From Plectrocnemia conspersa (Eukaryota; Arthropoda; Insecta; Trichoptera; Polycentropodidae): 64,000 nucleotides of DNA. The position numbers and the translations under genes are program-made. Each line of letters begins with the position of its first letter. Positions within the stretch are counted from its first letter, which is position 1. Below, one piece after another: positions 12,261 to 26,725 of this stretch. Location of the stretch: NCBI GenBank assembly GCA_009617715.1, contig VTFK01000045.1, positions 620,001-684,000 on the forward strand. The letters run 5' to 3'. The notes under the pieces were generated by a model that worked only from the letters and a program-made list of their open reading frames with translations, had not been told where the DNA came from and ran no database searches.

Positions 12261-15124
12261 ATTTCTTTAATCCATACATTTAACTATATTATATTTAAAA
12301 TCAATTCTCAGGACGTATTATATAGCGAGTATCGTTGCCAAGAAACAAAATTTCTAATGGTGTCAAGCTGGAAAATATTATATTTTCATTGTATTTTCAC
12401 TATCGATGGGCCATTAAACAACAAAAGTGCTAAACATTATGATTATGCGCGGTCCTGAATGAAGAAAAATATCATATAATCACTAATGAACCATCGAAAT
12501 GATACGTTCCCCGGCACCGTGACTCGGGCTACCCACGCGAATGAATCGTGGAAACAATTATGCACGCACAAGCACGCCATGACTTCATTGTAAGGCTGCC
12601 ATGACACCCCTGCAATGTTGTCAGGGTTGTACTAAGAGACTTTACCCTAAATTGTACTTAAGATTTTTTAGTATTAATTACATCAGCCACTAAAGCTTGA
12701 CATAAGTCTCAAACCCAATACACTAAAGTGGTCAATCTTAAGTGCACACTTGATCGGATGAATGATTTAAAAAGTGTAAGATCGCAGTTAATTTTAATCT
12801 AAATACTATTTCCCCTCAAAATAAATACTTATTGAGATATTTTTAACTGATTCCTTTAACATATAAATTAATATATTATTAATCATATTATTTCACCTAC
12901 TTGTATATTAACAATGTTTTCATTAAAAATGTTTTATCTATCAACACATATACGTGTTTAAACATAATAAATTGAGAAGTGAAGCTAAAAGCTAATAATA
13001 TAGAAACAAAATAATTTTCACCCTTAAATGATCTGTGAATTATCTCCGGTCTATTCTTCTGTATTACCTTAAAATTATTTAATATTCAGTTATTTGTGTT
13101 ATAAATTAATGCAGACCTTATTAAGCATTGTGTAAATTTGTAATACAGAAACGTAACATATTTGTAATAATATGTTATATTGATAGGACTAAAATAGCAA
13201 TTAAACTTAATTTTACAGCCCAAAACCGTTATTTTGGAAACCCAGACTTTTCAACTCTTATATGGAAAATTAAACTGTGGATGTAAAACTTTATAGCTAT
13301 AAATAATTAACAGTTGTTTGATTATATTAATTTGCAGTCTTGTAAAAGGCTTTTAAAAGTATCTCTAGTATTCCATTCACATTATATTTATATAGAGGAA
13401 GACTAGAGTGATAGTGAATTATAAATTTTCCTTGCACTTTTCAATAAGAACCGAACATTTTTAATAACTTAATGATCAATTTTGTAATAGCTAATACCAA
13501 TATCCTAACTATGTAGGAAAATATTTTGAGAATATAGTTTTATAGAATATGAAGCAGCTTTTCTTTAATTTTTTTATTCGCTTCAATAGTGATTTTAAAT
13601 TGTTTAAATGTGGTATTTTCTTTATGCACCTTCTCATTCTGTTTCATAGCTAAGTACGGCCCTGAAACCGAGGGTGGGTGGCAAGAAGCCCTTAGGGCGA
13701 ATCTCCAGGGTAGATGGTGGTGCAGCGACGTCGCCTCCTGGCTCCATTACTCCCTTGGCAGGGTACCATCAGTACGTCGTGCGTGTCTCATATTATTTAT
13801 TATTAACCGTTTTTCTCCGCTATCTCCATTGTACACGAATTAATTTACTGCGCATTGTGGAAAACAACCGAACACATTTTTATTATCCGCAAACGGATTT
13901 TCGTATAATGCACGCCCAATGGGAAACTACGCTCACGTGCAACGACGTGTTCTCGTTTCGCCATGGTAAATAATACTATTAAATCGATGGCTTGAAGGGA
14001 AAAGGGCTGAAAGCGAGCTTCAATAAATGTTGAGTGATTTTCAGAAATTATTTTGATGGCCACATTTTGTGTATACAACAGTTCTCCGAATATTTGTGTT
14101 TGATCTATCATTGGCGTTAGTATGTATGTTGAAAATAAAATAATTTAAATAGTTAATTATAATTAAATGTATTTCTTATAATATTAAATTATTTTTATTA
14201 AATCATAAATTATTTGAAACACTTAAGAGTCGATTTATTAAATTTTAAAATTTCATGTTTTAATATAATTATAAATAATATTTTGACAAAATTAAACAGC
14301 GTATATTATTTAAATATGCACTAACCAATATCCCTAGGGACAAACTAAGCAATAAAATGTATACATATTGTATGCATTATATAAATAATATTTCACTAAT
14401 ATCAATAAAATAAAAAGTAACATTTTTTTTAGCGTTATGTATGTGCTTCTATACGCTTAATCGAGACGGAGTAGGTTTTTCTGGTCTTGACTCGTTCACC
14501 AATTGTGACGACGTACCCGTGAAAAAAGTGTATTATAATAACTTTTTGATAGGTCTCGTATGATCACTTTTTACAATAGTTTTTTTATCTAAAATTTGTT
14601 ACAATGCATTCTCGTATGCTATTTTAACTGACATTTTTTGCAAGGACCGTAACATCATGTTGCAATAAGTTTGTACAAATTTCGTTAAAAAGTTATAAAA
14701 ACTAATAAAAGAAAATAACGAAAGAATGTACACTGTTAATATTTCCAGTTCCATCCAAATAATCTAGATATAGCAATGGGTTAGAAGAGATTAGAGACAT
14801 TGATCTCCTCCCTTTTTTATTGCATATAAACCATAATATTTCTATAGAACAGGAGGCTATGTATTTTAGCCCCTTTTGCCGCATTCATTAAATGCAACGA
14901 TTTGGAATCAGAATTAAATGTATTTATTTCTAGTTTGAACATGTGAAAATTTGGCAACACTGCACTTGTCATTCCATGTAGCACATTTCACAGGCTGTTT
15001 ACCTTGTCAATGCAAAATTATTATTTTAAGTTTGTAATGGCTTCGAATGCACATATCAGCATAACAATTGTGCTTTTCGACTAGTCAGGAGATCCGGTGG
15101 AATTTATTGTTAAGTTTCTAAATT
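12261..15124. other. AT-rich DNA with GC-richer patches at 12490-12620 and 13640-13800
   Basis: The 13640-13800 patch is open in more than one frame (for example MGGKKPLGRISRVDGGA), with no recognised domain. It could be a fragment of a mobile element's 5' region. The rest is featureless. Confidence 0.45.
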
Positions 15125-15960
15125 AAGTGAACTTCAAATGTAAATATCGGGTTTTAAAGCAGTATAATTTACTAACGTAGAGAAATAGTGTCGAGTTGTA
15201 TTCCGTAGACAGAATGCTGGAGAAGTGATGTCCTCTTGATGATCCGCTGAGGTTCGCTGAGGTTGTTTGTTCTCGGTCTCGGTCTGGTTGTCTGCCGTCT
15301 CAAGTCGGTTGATCATCTAGTGTTATGAGAAAGTATAAGATGTTTTATGCTTTTGATTCGAGACGTCTCTGCGAATCACAGATGCAGATTTTGGTTGCGC
15401 AATGTTGGCATATTTTACCAACGAAATATTCTCCCGCCTTTAATAAGTTAAACTGCAAGTTAAACACATTTCGAGTGGTTATTTTTTTTATAAGTTTAAG
15501 ATGGTCATTTGAATAACCTCAGAGTTGACCATGCAGCTGTAAGACCTCTCACTCAATTACGCCGATATGTATGGGGAGACTATTTTGCTCTACTTGCTCC
15601 CGAAGTAAAATTAGTTTTATTATTTTCTGTTGTCTTGCAACGAAATTTAAAGCAGCTGTAAATTCTGCAACACGGCGTGGCATTTTTAATGCAGTGTAGT
15701 GCATTCCACTATAAATACGATAGCATTTGTAAATGTACCGAACAGTCTTTGTTTATTAGGAGTCATTAAGAGATGCATTTACCTAATCCATCCAAATCTC
15801 TGATCGTCACGTACAGCAGCCCAACAAATACATTTTGCGGCAAGTCGTAAAGATGAATAGCCGTGAGTGATCCTGATACCGCCAAGTAGTCACCTTGATC
15901 TCTAAGAGTTGAAATCAATTTTACAGACGACTTGAGACTCACAACACATCACATTTATTG
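15125..15960. repeat. Dispersed repeat family L-like copy with TATA-like site
   Basis: Blocks CTGGAGAAGTGATGTCCTC, GCCGTCTCAAGTCGG and CTGCGAATCACAGATGCAG resemble pieces at 50095-50260 and 58985-59160. CTATAAATACG at about 15709 could be a promoter of an LTR. The boundaries and the LTR nature are not established; no gag or pol frame is present. Confidence 0.4.
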
Positions 15961-18900
15961 CACAATTTTTACCGCCATATATCAACTGTTGTGAGTTAAA
16001 AATGATTAATGCAACTTTATAAACTATAACTACAAAAAATCGTCGTGCTAAGCCAACAAATTATAGATATTTGATTTACAATTAAGCAAAAATTAAGATG
16101 AAGCGGCAAACTTTGATCGTATTTTTTTGTTTATAATGTAGTTGAATGATTTAAACTTTAAAAAAACTTTAAAGATCTAATTTGATTTACTGGAAAATCA
16201 CTGTTTTTTATTACACAAAGAGCTAATTTATTCGATAAAACTGTATCAAAATTAGATATATGTATATATATTACGTTTCTTAATGTTTTACCTATTGTTA
16301 TACTATTTTTACATTTCCTAAACAATAAATTGATTACAATTCCTTGGTTAATATTCCTTAAGTTCTGAAATTCTCGAAAGTCTAAATTTAAACATATGGA
16401 AATACGTCTACAAATAATTAAAAATAAAACCGCAAAATTCGGATTCATTATCAAACCATTCTATTTTTTCATATTTTGCTAACAAATGTATACATTTTAT
16501 AAATTGTGTGGATATTATATTGTATATTATTATACACATTTATAAAAAATAAAATTCTGTCACATTACAATTCCTGCGTCATAACCCATATCAGAAAGAA
16601 ACCTACGCAACCGAGCATAATTAATATTAAAAATAAAAACGCATAGAATTAAAAAAAAATATGTATTTATATTAAAGTATAATCAAACACTTAAATTTAA
16701 TTACATGATATAACCAAACATTTCTACAATGGTGTTTTTGTAAATAAAAATAAAATTTAATGTAGAAAAATAAACAACATGTAATAGTCATTCAGTTACG
16801 TAATTATAAGTTATATAAATATTATGTTAAAATTATAAGACAGAGCTAATTATTAAAATAATGCTAATATATTATTTTATACGCGCTAGTTTCCATTTAT
16901 GGACTATTTGATGTGTTCATTATCAGATAATATCATAAAAAATTGTATTAATAATCTGAGAAAGTCAAACATGAACGGACGTTCATATTTTATATACATA
17001 ACTGTTTCAAATGCCAATTAACTTTTTTTGTAATAACTGATTAATTCTTAGTAATAAATTACTTTGTTAACTCGATGAAATCGTCATTAACTTGTTTGTA
17101 TGCAATGCCATTTCAATTTTATGGTGTTTGTATATGGAATAAAAAATATTAACGTATCGACGTATGTAATGAATAGGCGTATCTGAATAAAAATAAATAC
17201 ATCTCGTTCATGATTGAATTTTTTTCAAGTTTTTGTATAAGCTCTCCAGATCTTTCTATTTTTAACATAATATTTAATTTATACTAATAGGATTACAAAA
17301 AATAATTGTCTAAAAAATAAGCTATTAATGTTTATATCCGTTCTATTCAGTAGGGCATTCCGATTGCAAGAAAAACAGTTCAAAAATAACTCGATCATAA
17401 AATTCACTGTTTAGTTAACCGATCAAGAATATTATGATATTGCAATGAAACTGTATATATGTATGTTTGTTTTTTATATATTTTCATTTCCGTTCAATTC
17501 GTAGTTTGCCAACGAACATTGGTAATACATTCGCCGTGACCAACTATTTTTCCTGGAATAGCAAAGAATTCTTTTGCACATGAAAAATTGAGATTTTTTA
17601 AATTACCCATGACGCGTGAGAAAATTACAAGGAAAATTCAAAATTAGCTGAATTTAAATAAAATGTATGTATATATAATGTTATAATATGTATTTATGAC
17701 CTTTTAGAAGTCATATCGCGTGTGTGTTTTACGCGCATGTTGTTTATTCTAAAAATAACGACTGTTTGGAGCCAAAAATGCGATTTTTTATTATTTTTTA
17801 CATACAGGATGTATCGATGATGTGCAATGATGTTTATGACGAAAAAACTATTTTTGCGTTTGAAATAAAAATAATTCAACATCTAAATTGCTATACAGGC
17901 GAAAAGTAATGCCATTCTTATTAACATAAATAATAAGTTTTGATTAATATCTAATTTTAAATTAATGTATTAATATTACTTATAGAATTAACTAGAGATC
18001 GCTTACAATAAATTAATTATAAAAATGATACAACTATGTAAAAACGTAAACGTACTATTGATGTTTTTTACAATTTGGAACATTGCCACGATTACTCATG
18101 ATTTTTGTTACACACAAATAATACAATAAATTCGTAATAACTGATTTAATGTACTTACGAGATCGTTATTTTTAGACTATGCTGTGTTAATATAAATAAA
18201 ACCTTTTAATTAATAATAGAAAAAGCTTTTCAGGTTCATGTTATGAAATAAAAAAATTACGATTAAAGCGAAAAGAAAATGAAAGTACATAAGAGATAAA
18301 TCGCCGTTTAACGATCTATTAAAATGTTATAAAATACAATTTGGATCCAATGCTTTACACCGGATATACATTTTTAATTCATATGATTAAGCGTTTGTTT
18401 ATTATAACTGTAAAAAAATATTTACCGGTAAATGTATAATATTAAAAGCAATCATTAAATGATTGCTATCTAAATTAAAATGATGGATATTTAATTATAA
18501 AAATACTTGTTTATATTATTTCTTTTCAACATTTTATAACAATATTATGAATAAATTTTCACAGAATATTTATTGATTCCCGCTAATTGTAAATCAATAT
18601 AAATATTAAAATTAAGAAATTGTAAGCATAACAGTAATTATTTATATTCATTTTAATATTTCACACATTGTGTACTTTAAAGCTTATTTTTATAAACATT
18701 GAATTACTTTATTGATTTCAGTGTGAATAAAAATTAAAGACAATAAAACAAACAATGTGGTGTGAGGATGCATAAAAACAATATGTACAAAAATTGTGCC
18801 GTAAAGGCAAAGATCAAACAATAATCTCAATATTAACTTCAATATTGATAAATAACTTGCATCCTAGCAAATAACTAATTACTGCACTAAACTTAATAAC

Positions 18901-21900
18901 AAATTTCTAAAAATGATTATGTGTTAAAAAAATGTTTTTTAATAAAATTAACTAGATCTTTTGGAACACAACGCAGTTAAATTCGGCGTGAAATTATTTT
19001 ACCTAATGTGTGTGGTGTAATTATGCGGCACCCAATAACGTAGTTTATATAGTGCTTAAAAAAACAGTAAGAAGTGCTTTCAAAATCCATATTACTAGAG
19101 ATTCGTATCATCGTTATCGCAGGAAATTAATGTAAAAAAAATTGCTAGTATTAATTTAATGTAATGTTAAAATATAATTATATACGTAAAGTGAAAATTT
19201 GGTATTTTCTACATATGATGTTTTTATAATCAATTGCTATTTATTACATAGTTTATTTTCTATTTAAAAAATAATACAGTGCGTTTTATATTTTATTTTA
19301 CTTATAAATTGTCATGTAATTTAAACAAAACTTTACTTTGATCTAATTAGTAGCACAACTAAAATATTTAATGAATTTTACTTATTAATATAAATTTAAT
19401 ACGATGGTCGTGAATCATCCCCTATGGATTTCTTCAATTATTTTTACAGCCAAATTGCCCGCTGGAGGAATAAAAATACCATTATAACTTCATACAATCC
19501 ATTCAACCTAATATTTCATTAGTTACTCCCATTTATGCTGTACAAGTATAATTATTTACCAAAGTTTTAAAAACTATGTTTACCTTCAAATATTACCTGT
19601 TTTACTTATGCTATGCTTATCTTTATTGCTTCAATATTTCATAAAATATATGTTTGAATTTCTATATATTTTAAAACATTTCTGACTAATTCCAGAGTGT
19701 ATATTATTGTTTTCTAATAAAAACTGCCTTTAATATATTTTATATTAGATTTCTTTCTGATTAAATTTATATGAAAAGGGTAAAAGGAAAAGTTAATTTC
19801 TAGCAGTTTTATTTTCTTGAATTATAAATGTATATTCACTTTTTGCGATTAGTACTTAAAAATGTTTATGTAGTCGTTTGATTCAATAATCCAAATACGG
19901 ATTTGTTTACGAGCGAAGAGGGGGAAGAAAAATAAATGGAATATTTTGAGACGTGCAGAGTAAATTTTTTAGCATAATTTTTTAAAAGTATTTCACTAAC
20001 TGCATATTTATAATATTTGTGGAGTGTTTTAAACACCCGCACAATTTTTTTATATTTAGATGTTATTATAACGACTTTTTCGAACAAACATAAAAATAAA
20101 TTAACGTTTAAAAAGTATGCCACACATAATATTTCACACAACAGTGTAAGAGAGATCTCGTGTTCAAGAAATTGCGTTAATAATTGGAAAAATTGCACAG
20201 ATTTGTTTGAAAAATACGCGATAGCTTGACAATATATTCTGCGCATAATACTACCCTTAGATTATCGATCACCAGAGTGGCAATCTGGACCTTTTCTATT
20301 TTAATGCGTATATGTTTCGTGGGTTGTCTAAGAAGCGATGCAATTGTCCCGCAGACAAAGCATCACGAATTCGAGCTACCCCACAGACATCACGGCCGAC
20401 AATAATACAACTTTCAAGGCCTGCCATTTTAAATTCACCGCCTGATAACGGAATCTACATTTCTCTATACATGTAGTAATTAATATATGTTTATAAAATA
20501 TACTATTACAAGCTTTTCGGCGTATATTTGGCTACAAAGTCATCCTCCTCCCCTCTTCGGTTTTGAAATCCGAAAATATTTCACCAGAACCACTTTATAA
20601 TTTAATTTAAATATCTACTTTTTTAAAAGGTTTTATATACATCTTTAGCCGCGTAGCAGAATATCTTAAGAAGTAATATTATATATTAACGTATTTTTCA
20701 ACAACAGTTTTTCAAGTTTTTCGAATTTAATCATTTTCGAGACAATTGGCTGCCACTTCGATAAATACAGGCATTTTAAATTTACCATGTAATACAGAAT
20801 TTACGATAGGCCTATTAAATAAACAGCATTCAGAATATTAAAGGCGAACTTATTAACAAAGTGGCATTTTATATTTTTAATTTACTTTTAATATTTTTAA
20901 CGCTTTATATTTTCTTCCCGTAGAAAATACAGACAAAAATATTTCATTAATAAAATCAAATAATATATTAAATAAACTGTTAATTTTTTAAGCGTATAGT
21001 CTGAGTTTATTTTTATACCATTTTTATAATACAATAAATACATTGAAAACATTTGATATATTTAATAAGCAACTCATGATTTTTTTTTAATTTTTACACA
21101 ATTTCTATTTTTGTGTCAAATAAATTTATGCTTGAAAAAATTAGTCTGACAGTAATTATAGATCAATGCTGAGTGCATTTTTATTTATCTCCAATATTCG
21201 GGTTTTCACTTAAAAATATTTTTAAGCTTCTTAATAAAATCTAAATTAAAATTCTATTAAAATAACACAGCTTATATTTGCATGAAATTTTTACTCATAT
21301 TTTCATGAGGGTTTCAGATAAAATCAAACTGGGATATAGGGGTAGGATGCTTAGGTTTCGCCACTGTCCTATTCTATATATAGGTATATCTGAGAATTCT
21401 TTTGAACTTTCTTCATCAGTTGAATTATGCGGTAACCGGATAATAGATACACGTACACTAAGTCGTTATATAAAATACACAATGGCTTAGAAATCGGAGA
21501 TAATATTAATGAGATGATTTGTTTTTTCTTAGTTTTAATAAAAAAAAATATTCATGTATTAATCATTTATTCGTCTTAAAATTTTGCAGCACTTCGCCGC
21601 CGCTTCTCAATAAGCCGACACGGTGAAATCCAGCAAAGAATGCATCCCTCATAAAAAAAGAGTTAACCTTCAAATGGGACAAGCATTCATCCGGCATTAT
21701 TTTACGATGCGGCAACGTGACTTTGGCTCAGTGTTGTCCACGAACATTTTCCTTTTTTCCTTAGCCGATTTTTTCCCTAGCCGAAATTGCCACAGTATAT
21801 ATTTTTTAGTCAATTTGCCCCCATCGATGCGATAAATCAAGCCGACCGTGGCACACTTGCAAGCGCACATAATTGAAACAAGGAGTCGGCCAGGACACAA

Positions 21901-23689
21901 AACAAAGATCGGCCTTGGCTCCAGTTTCCACTTCCAGGAAACTGCGCTCGGACCAAGATCGGATTCCTGGCGGCGAGGCCTTTTTGTCTCCAGCGGTCTT
22001 GCTTTTACTATCCGAAAGGTCAATTTATGCAATGACACACATTGTCTATAGAATATTTCGTCCATCCGCTCGCTACTTATTTTTTTATTAGTATAAAATG
22101 TAGAAATAAAACGACTTTTACGTTGCATGTGTATACCCATCTTTGTTGTCGTTGTTTAGAATCGTATAATGCCGTCGCTTCTTCTATAGACGGCCATAGC
22201 TATTTTAATTGCCGACATCGAAACTTTTGAAAGTATTTTAAGTTTTCCTTATTATAGTTTTCGTATTGTAAACATACATATTCATCAAATGCAGTCGAAA
22301 GATTTATCTTAGTGGTCTGATATACTAATACTATAATATAAACAATGATATAGTAAAATACTAAATTAATATATATAATACATACATGTATATTATACAT
22401 TTTTTTAATTACAAATACAATACTTTTTATTATGCGTTACGTAGAGTGACTTGTTTTAGAAAAAATAATAATAGTGGGTTTCTCATTACCTTCTAAGCTG
22501 CATTGTTGATAAAATATTCCAATCAATAATGAATATATATTCATAATTAATGCTTGATGTAATTAGTATTAATTTAACTATACCGTAAATTTAATTAAAT
22601 TACATAATTTTTAAAATCAACAAACTTTGATTTTTCTAATATAACTCTATATCTAAAAGATACACGTATTGCTTATTTTAATAAATGTATTATTAATATT
22701 TTTACCTCACCTCTTCATTAAAATCGCAGTATGTCAAATTTAATGAATATTTCATATTTAAAAAAAAGTATTTAAATACAATATATAATATATTTTTCAT
22801 TCAACCATATTTAATTGAAGAAATAAATACACAAATCAGTTAAAAATAGCATACTTAATTTTTTAAAGAATTAGAACAACATAACCTCGTACATTTAAAA
22901 ACATAAGCTCAACTTTATATTGAAGTTGACACTCTGGCTAGACCCCGAACAAGCATACGCTAAGATTAATCAAATTAAATAGCTATCTCCTTGAGATAAA
23001 CTATATATTATAGTTTATAACAAAAAAATACACCCAATCCTATAGACAAAAATGTCTTATAAAACTACAAAATACATATTTTGAACAGCCACTAAAAATT
23101 TAATATCAAAGTATTTTTTGGTAAAGTTATATTTTCACCAGTAAATATATATTTATACTAGCGAAAATATAATTTAACTGAGAGGCGCTAATATGCTGCT
23201 CTAAAATGTCTATGAAGCTCAATTTGCTTTTTCAAAATATTCATTTACTGTTGAAACAAAACCTAAACTAATAAAAGATCTAAAACTAATTATAAGTTTA
23301 GAACTTTTCTTAGGTAAAGTTAAAAATATAAACTAATCCAAGAAAATAAGCGAAAGAATTAGTACAGACAGACATCGCATCTCACATATTGCTCCATAGT
23401 TTGTCTGCATTTTGATATTACACTATGTTACAGACATTACTATGGACTTCAAATATACGAGGGCTGATCAAAGTATATTCAAACCGAGTTTTGGTCAATA
23501 GGAGAACGCAAAAACAATTATCGCTTCTCAGAAGGCAAAAATTCACGTCAAAAGCAATAAAATCATGTCCTAGCGTTCCCACTGCGACGGCGCCGACACG
23601 ATTTTATTCGACAAAATTCGGATTACATGTGTTTTATTCGATTCTCACTGGTAATATTGTTAGAAAAAAGTCTTGATAATTTAGCATTT
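15961..23689. other. Long AT-rich stretch, no supported gene
   Basis: Mostly very AT-rich. GC-richer patches at about 20260-20450 and 21840-22020 have no recognised coding sequence. At about 23457 lies ACGAGGGCTGATCAAAGTAT, resembling a mariner-type terminal repeat, but without a partner. Confidence 0.5.
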
Positions 23690-24000
23690 TCACTGCGATT
23701 TTATTGCTTTTGCCTTAGACCTGAAATTCACTATATGGCAACACTGAGCAGCATAGAAAGCACGACTAATTATCAAGTTAATATAATGAGTAGATATTTT
23801 TAATGCCTAATTAAAATATTTCGCATAAAATATGATTTTAGAAAATATGTCGCAACGGTGGCTAATTTTAATATATATTTGCAGCATAGAAAGGATTAAC
23901 TCACACCTATTATTCTTTTTTTAAGAAATTATATTACGATGTTAAAAAATATATAAAATGCCATTTTTGCAATGAGGTCCAGAATCATTGTTTTCGCAGG
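23690..24000 (+). repeat. Dispersed repeat family A, copy 2
   Basis: Contains TTCACTATATGGCAACACTG, AATATTTCGCATAAAATATG, GCAGCATAGAAAGGATTAAC and CCAGAATCATTGTTTTCGC. All recur in order at 28845-29120, and the first half recurs inverted at 11505-11690. The element ends near 24000. Confidence 0.7.
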
Positions 24001-26439
24001 CCCTGGGTTCGCTCTCATCGGAGACACTACCACTGTTTATTTTAATAGCATTGTTCTGACTCGATGTTATGATGCTTATTAACTTGCTATAAATTATTAA
24101 TAATTTACAACAATTTTACTTCGCGTATAGTTTGCATAGTTATTGTAACATTTATATAAAATTATTCATAAGAATTGGATTGACGTGAAGAGGGAAGCGA
24201 CTATTTCTTGGTCTTCACCGTCTCTGTCAACAGTCGCAGTCGGCTTAACTCCACTTGGTAAGAGTTCGGATGATATCCCTTGTGTCTTAAGTCGGGCATA
24301 TCAGGTACAATTTGTTGATGAAGTGCTGACGGAAGCGAATTCTAAATGGAACTAACTGTTGTATAAACGCTTAGTCTATCTTTGGAGAGGTTTCTTGCTT
24401 GCTCATTTTAGGCGCAACGGTAATTTGAGGGATAACAAGTGATTATTTATTTTCTTCAATATATAAATAGTCACCTTTATTATATTAACCATCATTTAAA
24501 AATAATACAATTCACAATAATTAAGAAAATAAAGTATATTTTTGGACCAAAAAAATTCTATCAACTTTTAAAATGAATGCTTCTATTTTTATTTTTTTAA
24601 GCTCAGAGTTATATTCACCAATTACTCAATGATAAAAATCTGTCTAAAATCCTCTCAAATTTTTACTCCATGACAGATTCGTCCGATGTAAATGATTGTA
24701 ATCCACCTCGGTTCGTTACACATGTGAACAGGTTGGCGAAAGTACAACAGCAGAAAAGCGTCAATTATCGTATTACTGTTTTTGTGTCGGTTTGTTGTTG
24801 TTGTTGTGATTTTTGTCGTTTTTTAAGCACGTCGTCAAAGAAGTAGAAGAGAAGAAAAGACGATAATGCTCGGTGTGTTGTTTCGAGCTTCCAAATTACA
24901 AAGTAGGAGTACGTCTCGATGGCGGCATGGAGACGCTCTGGCATTGTGCCACGCGGCACGTTATGAAAGAAAAAAATAAAGTAGTTATAAATGAGACGTT
25001 GAAAATGCCAGAATCCGTTTGGTACTAGTCGAACTGATACATTTTTATCGTACTGTAGTGAAAACTCGGACGCTCTTACGAAACGAAACGCTCAGGGGCT
25101 CTTGAGAAAAAAACAATGCAACTTGGTCGATTTATCGTATTCAGATGTGTCAGAAGTTTTCGGTGTTGTTTTTAAGTCGACTATTATTACTTCCCGAATA
25201 CATGCATATATAAAATTCGTCAGAAAAGTAACGCCATTTAGGAATATTATATTTATTGAATTCTAAAAAAAATAATTGCTATAAGATATTATCTTAAGAT
25301 CCGAAAAATTGCTTAAAAATATATACACATACATATGTATGTATATTACTGCAAAACTATCAATAATGTAAATTTATATTATTAAATATTAATAATATTA
25401 TTAGATACGCAACTTTATATTATATAAGACTATGACCTACCTTGATATTATTAACCTTAATATTCATACGTTCTATGAGAAAAACTAGGAAAATCAATCG
25501 AAAATTATAATTAACAATACCGTTAATTACGATATTTCAAAAATTGAAAACTTGTCAACGTGAGACTAACCCAGGAATAAGCAATGGCTTTCAACGCCAA
25601 TTGAACCGTTGATCGGTATTGTAAATATCATTGATCTTCCTCGAAAATTATTATTTTATTATCGATGATTTCTATCTGCATTAATAAATAATTTATAAAA
25701 TAAATTATAAAGCTTATATAGTATTTTTTGTATATCATATAAACTTCACCTTACGCAATGAAAGCCTGCGTATTTACCTTTAAAATATAAATGGTTCATT
25801 GTTAAATAAAAATCCGTTCGCTTCTATATAATTTATTGTTGTTTGTGTGACCTATATCAATCCATAATGAAATATGTTAATGTTGTATCGTAGTAGCTAT
25901 TGCATCGTTATCGTATAGGATGCAGATTCGTTCGATTCGAATTGTTTTTTCCATAGAATTTAAATGATATCGGAACGATTTCTCCATGATTTTTTCATTA
26001 TTTATTATATATGTTATTTTCAATTTTGTATTCATTGACAATTGCCTATCACGCGACTGGAACTTGTGTAAGCGTAAAGAACGCTCTTCGTAACCGAACA
26101 CAAAAAGAAATAGCGGAATTCTTTGAGCGGAAATCGGAAAAACACGGGGGTGTTCAATGAAGCATTTTCGTTTTCATTAACAATTTTTTTTCACATAAAT
26201 TAAATATAACCTATTTATTATTACATTAAATATATTTTTAGGTAATTCAGTCGCTCTCTCTCTATCTGGAAAATTAATAAATTATGATTTTATGTTTATA
26301 TGAAAAGCACCAACGAACTATTGGAAAAGATATGTTGTTTGACTCATACTGTTTTCCATTCAATGGCTTTCAATTTCCATTCCCTACAAAGTACAATCAA
26401 TCAATCTATCTATAGCTCATTTGCCAAAAAAAATTGTGA
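24001..26439. other. AT-rich DNA, no supported gene
   Basis: GC-richer patches at about 24180-24430 and 24880-24960 hold only short frames. A GTT repeat gives an apparent poly-Q tract on the minus strand. No exon could be supported. Confidence 0.5.
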
Positions 26440-26447
26440 GCTTTATT

Positions 26448-26717
26448 CAGTGGCGTAGCTAGGGTATGTGACACCCAGGGCGATCCTTAAAATTGCCGCC
26501 CCCCCCCCCATACATTTTTTGTAGGGTCATAAAATCTGCATTTCTTAAAATAATAAATTGGTTATTATTAAGCTCTTGTTATTCGTGGATTTATATATGT
26601 TTTAGTGCATTCAGGGTTAAGAACCACACTAGACGATCCCATCGCGAATATGCCGCCTCCAAGCAAGTGCCGCCCGGGGCGGCCCGCCCCCTCCGCCCCC
26701 CCATAGCTACGCCACTG
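26448..26717. mobile_element. Non-autonomous hAT-like element (CAGTGGCGTAGCTA ends) with 8-bp duplication
   Basis: The left end is CAGTGGCGTAGCTAGGGTAT and the right end, reversed, is CAGTGGCGTAGCTATGGGGG: 14 identical terminal bases. The direct repeat GCTTTATT flanks it exactly (26440-26447 and 26718-26725). Inside each end is a C- or G-rich stretch (CCGCCCCCCCCCC near 26490, and a GGGGCGGCCCGCCCC stretch near 26675) that makes this island stand out from the AT-rich host DNA. At 270 bp and without a transposase frame, it is a hAT MITE. Confidence 0.92.
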
Positions 26718-26725
26718 GCTTTATT

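Noticed and set aside
19866..20246. 126-codon minus-strand open frame
   Set aside because: No motif or family resemblance; composition (K, F, L, Y-rich) is as expected from random AT-rich DNA, and the opposite strand is partly open too.
24780..24960. Minus-strand frame with a QQQQQ tract
   Set aside because: The glutamines derive from a short GTT microsatellite; no domain or splice signals support an exon.
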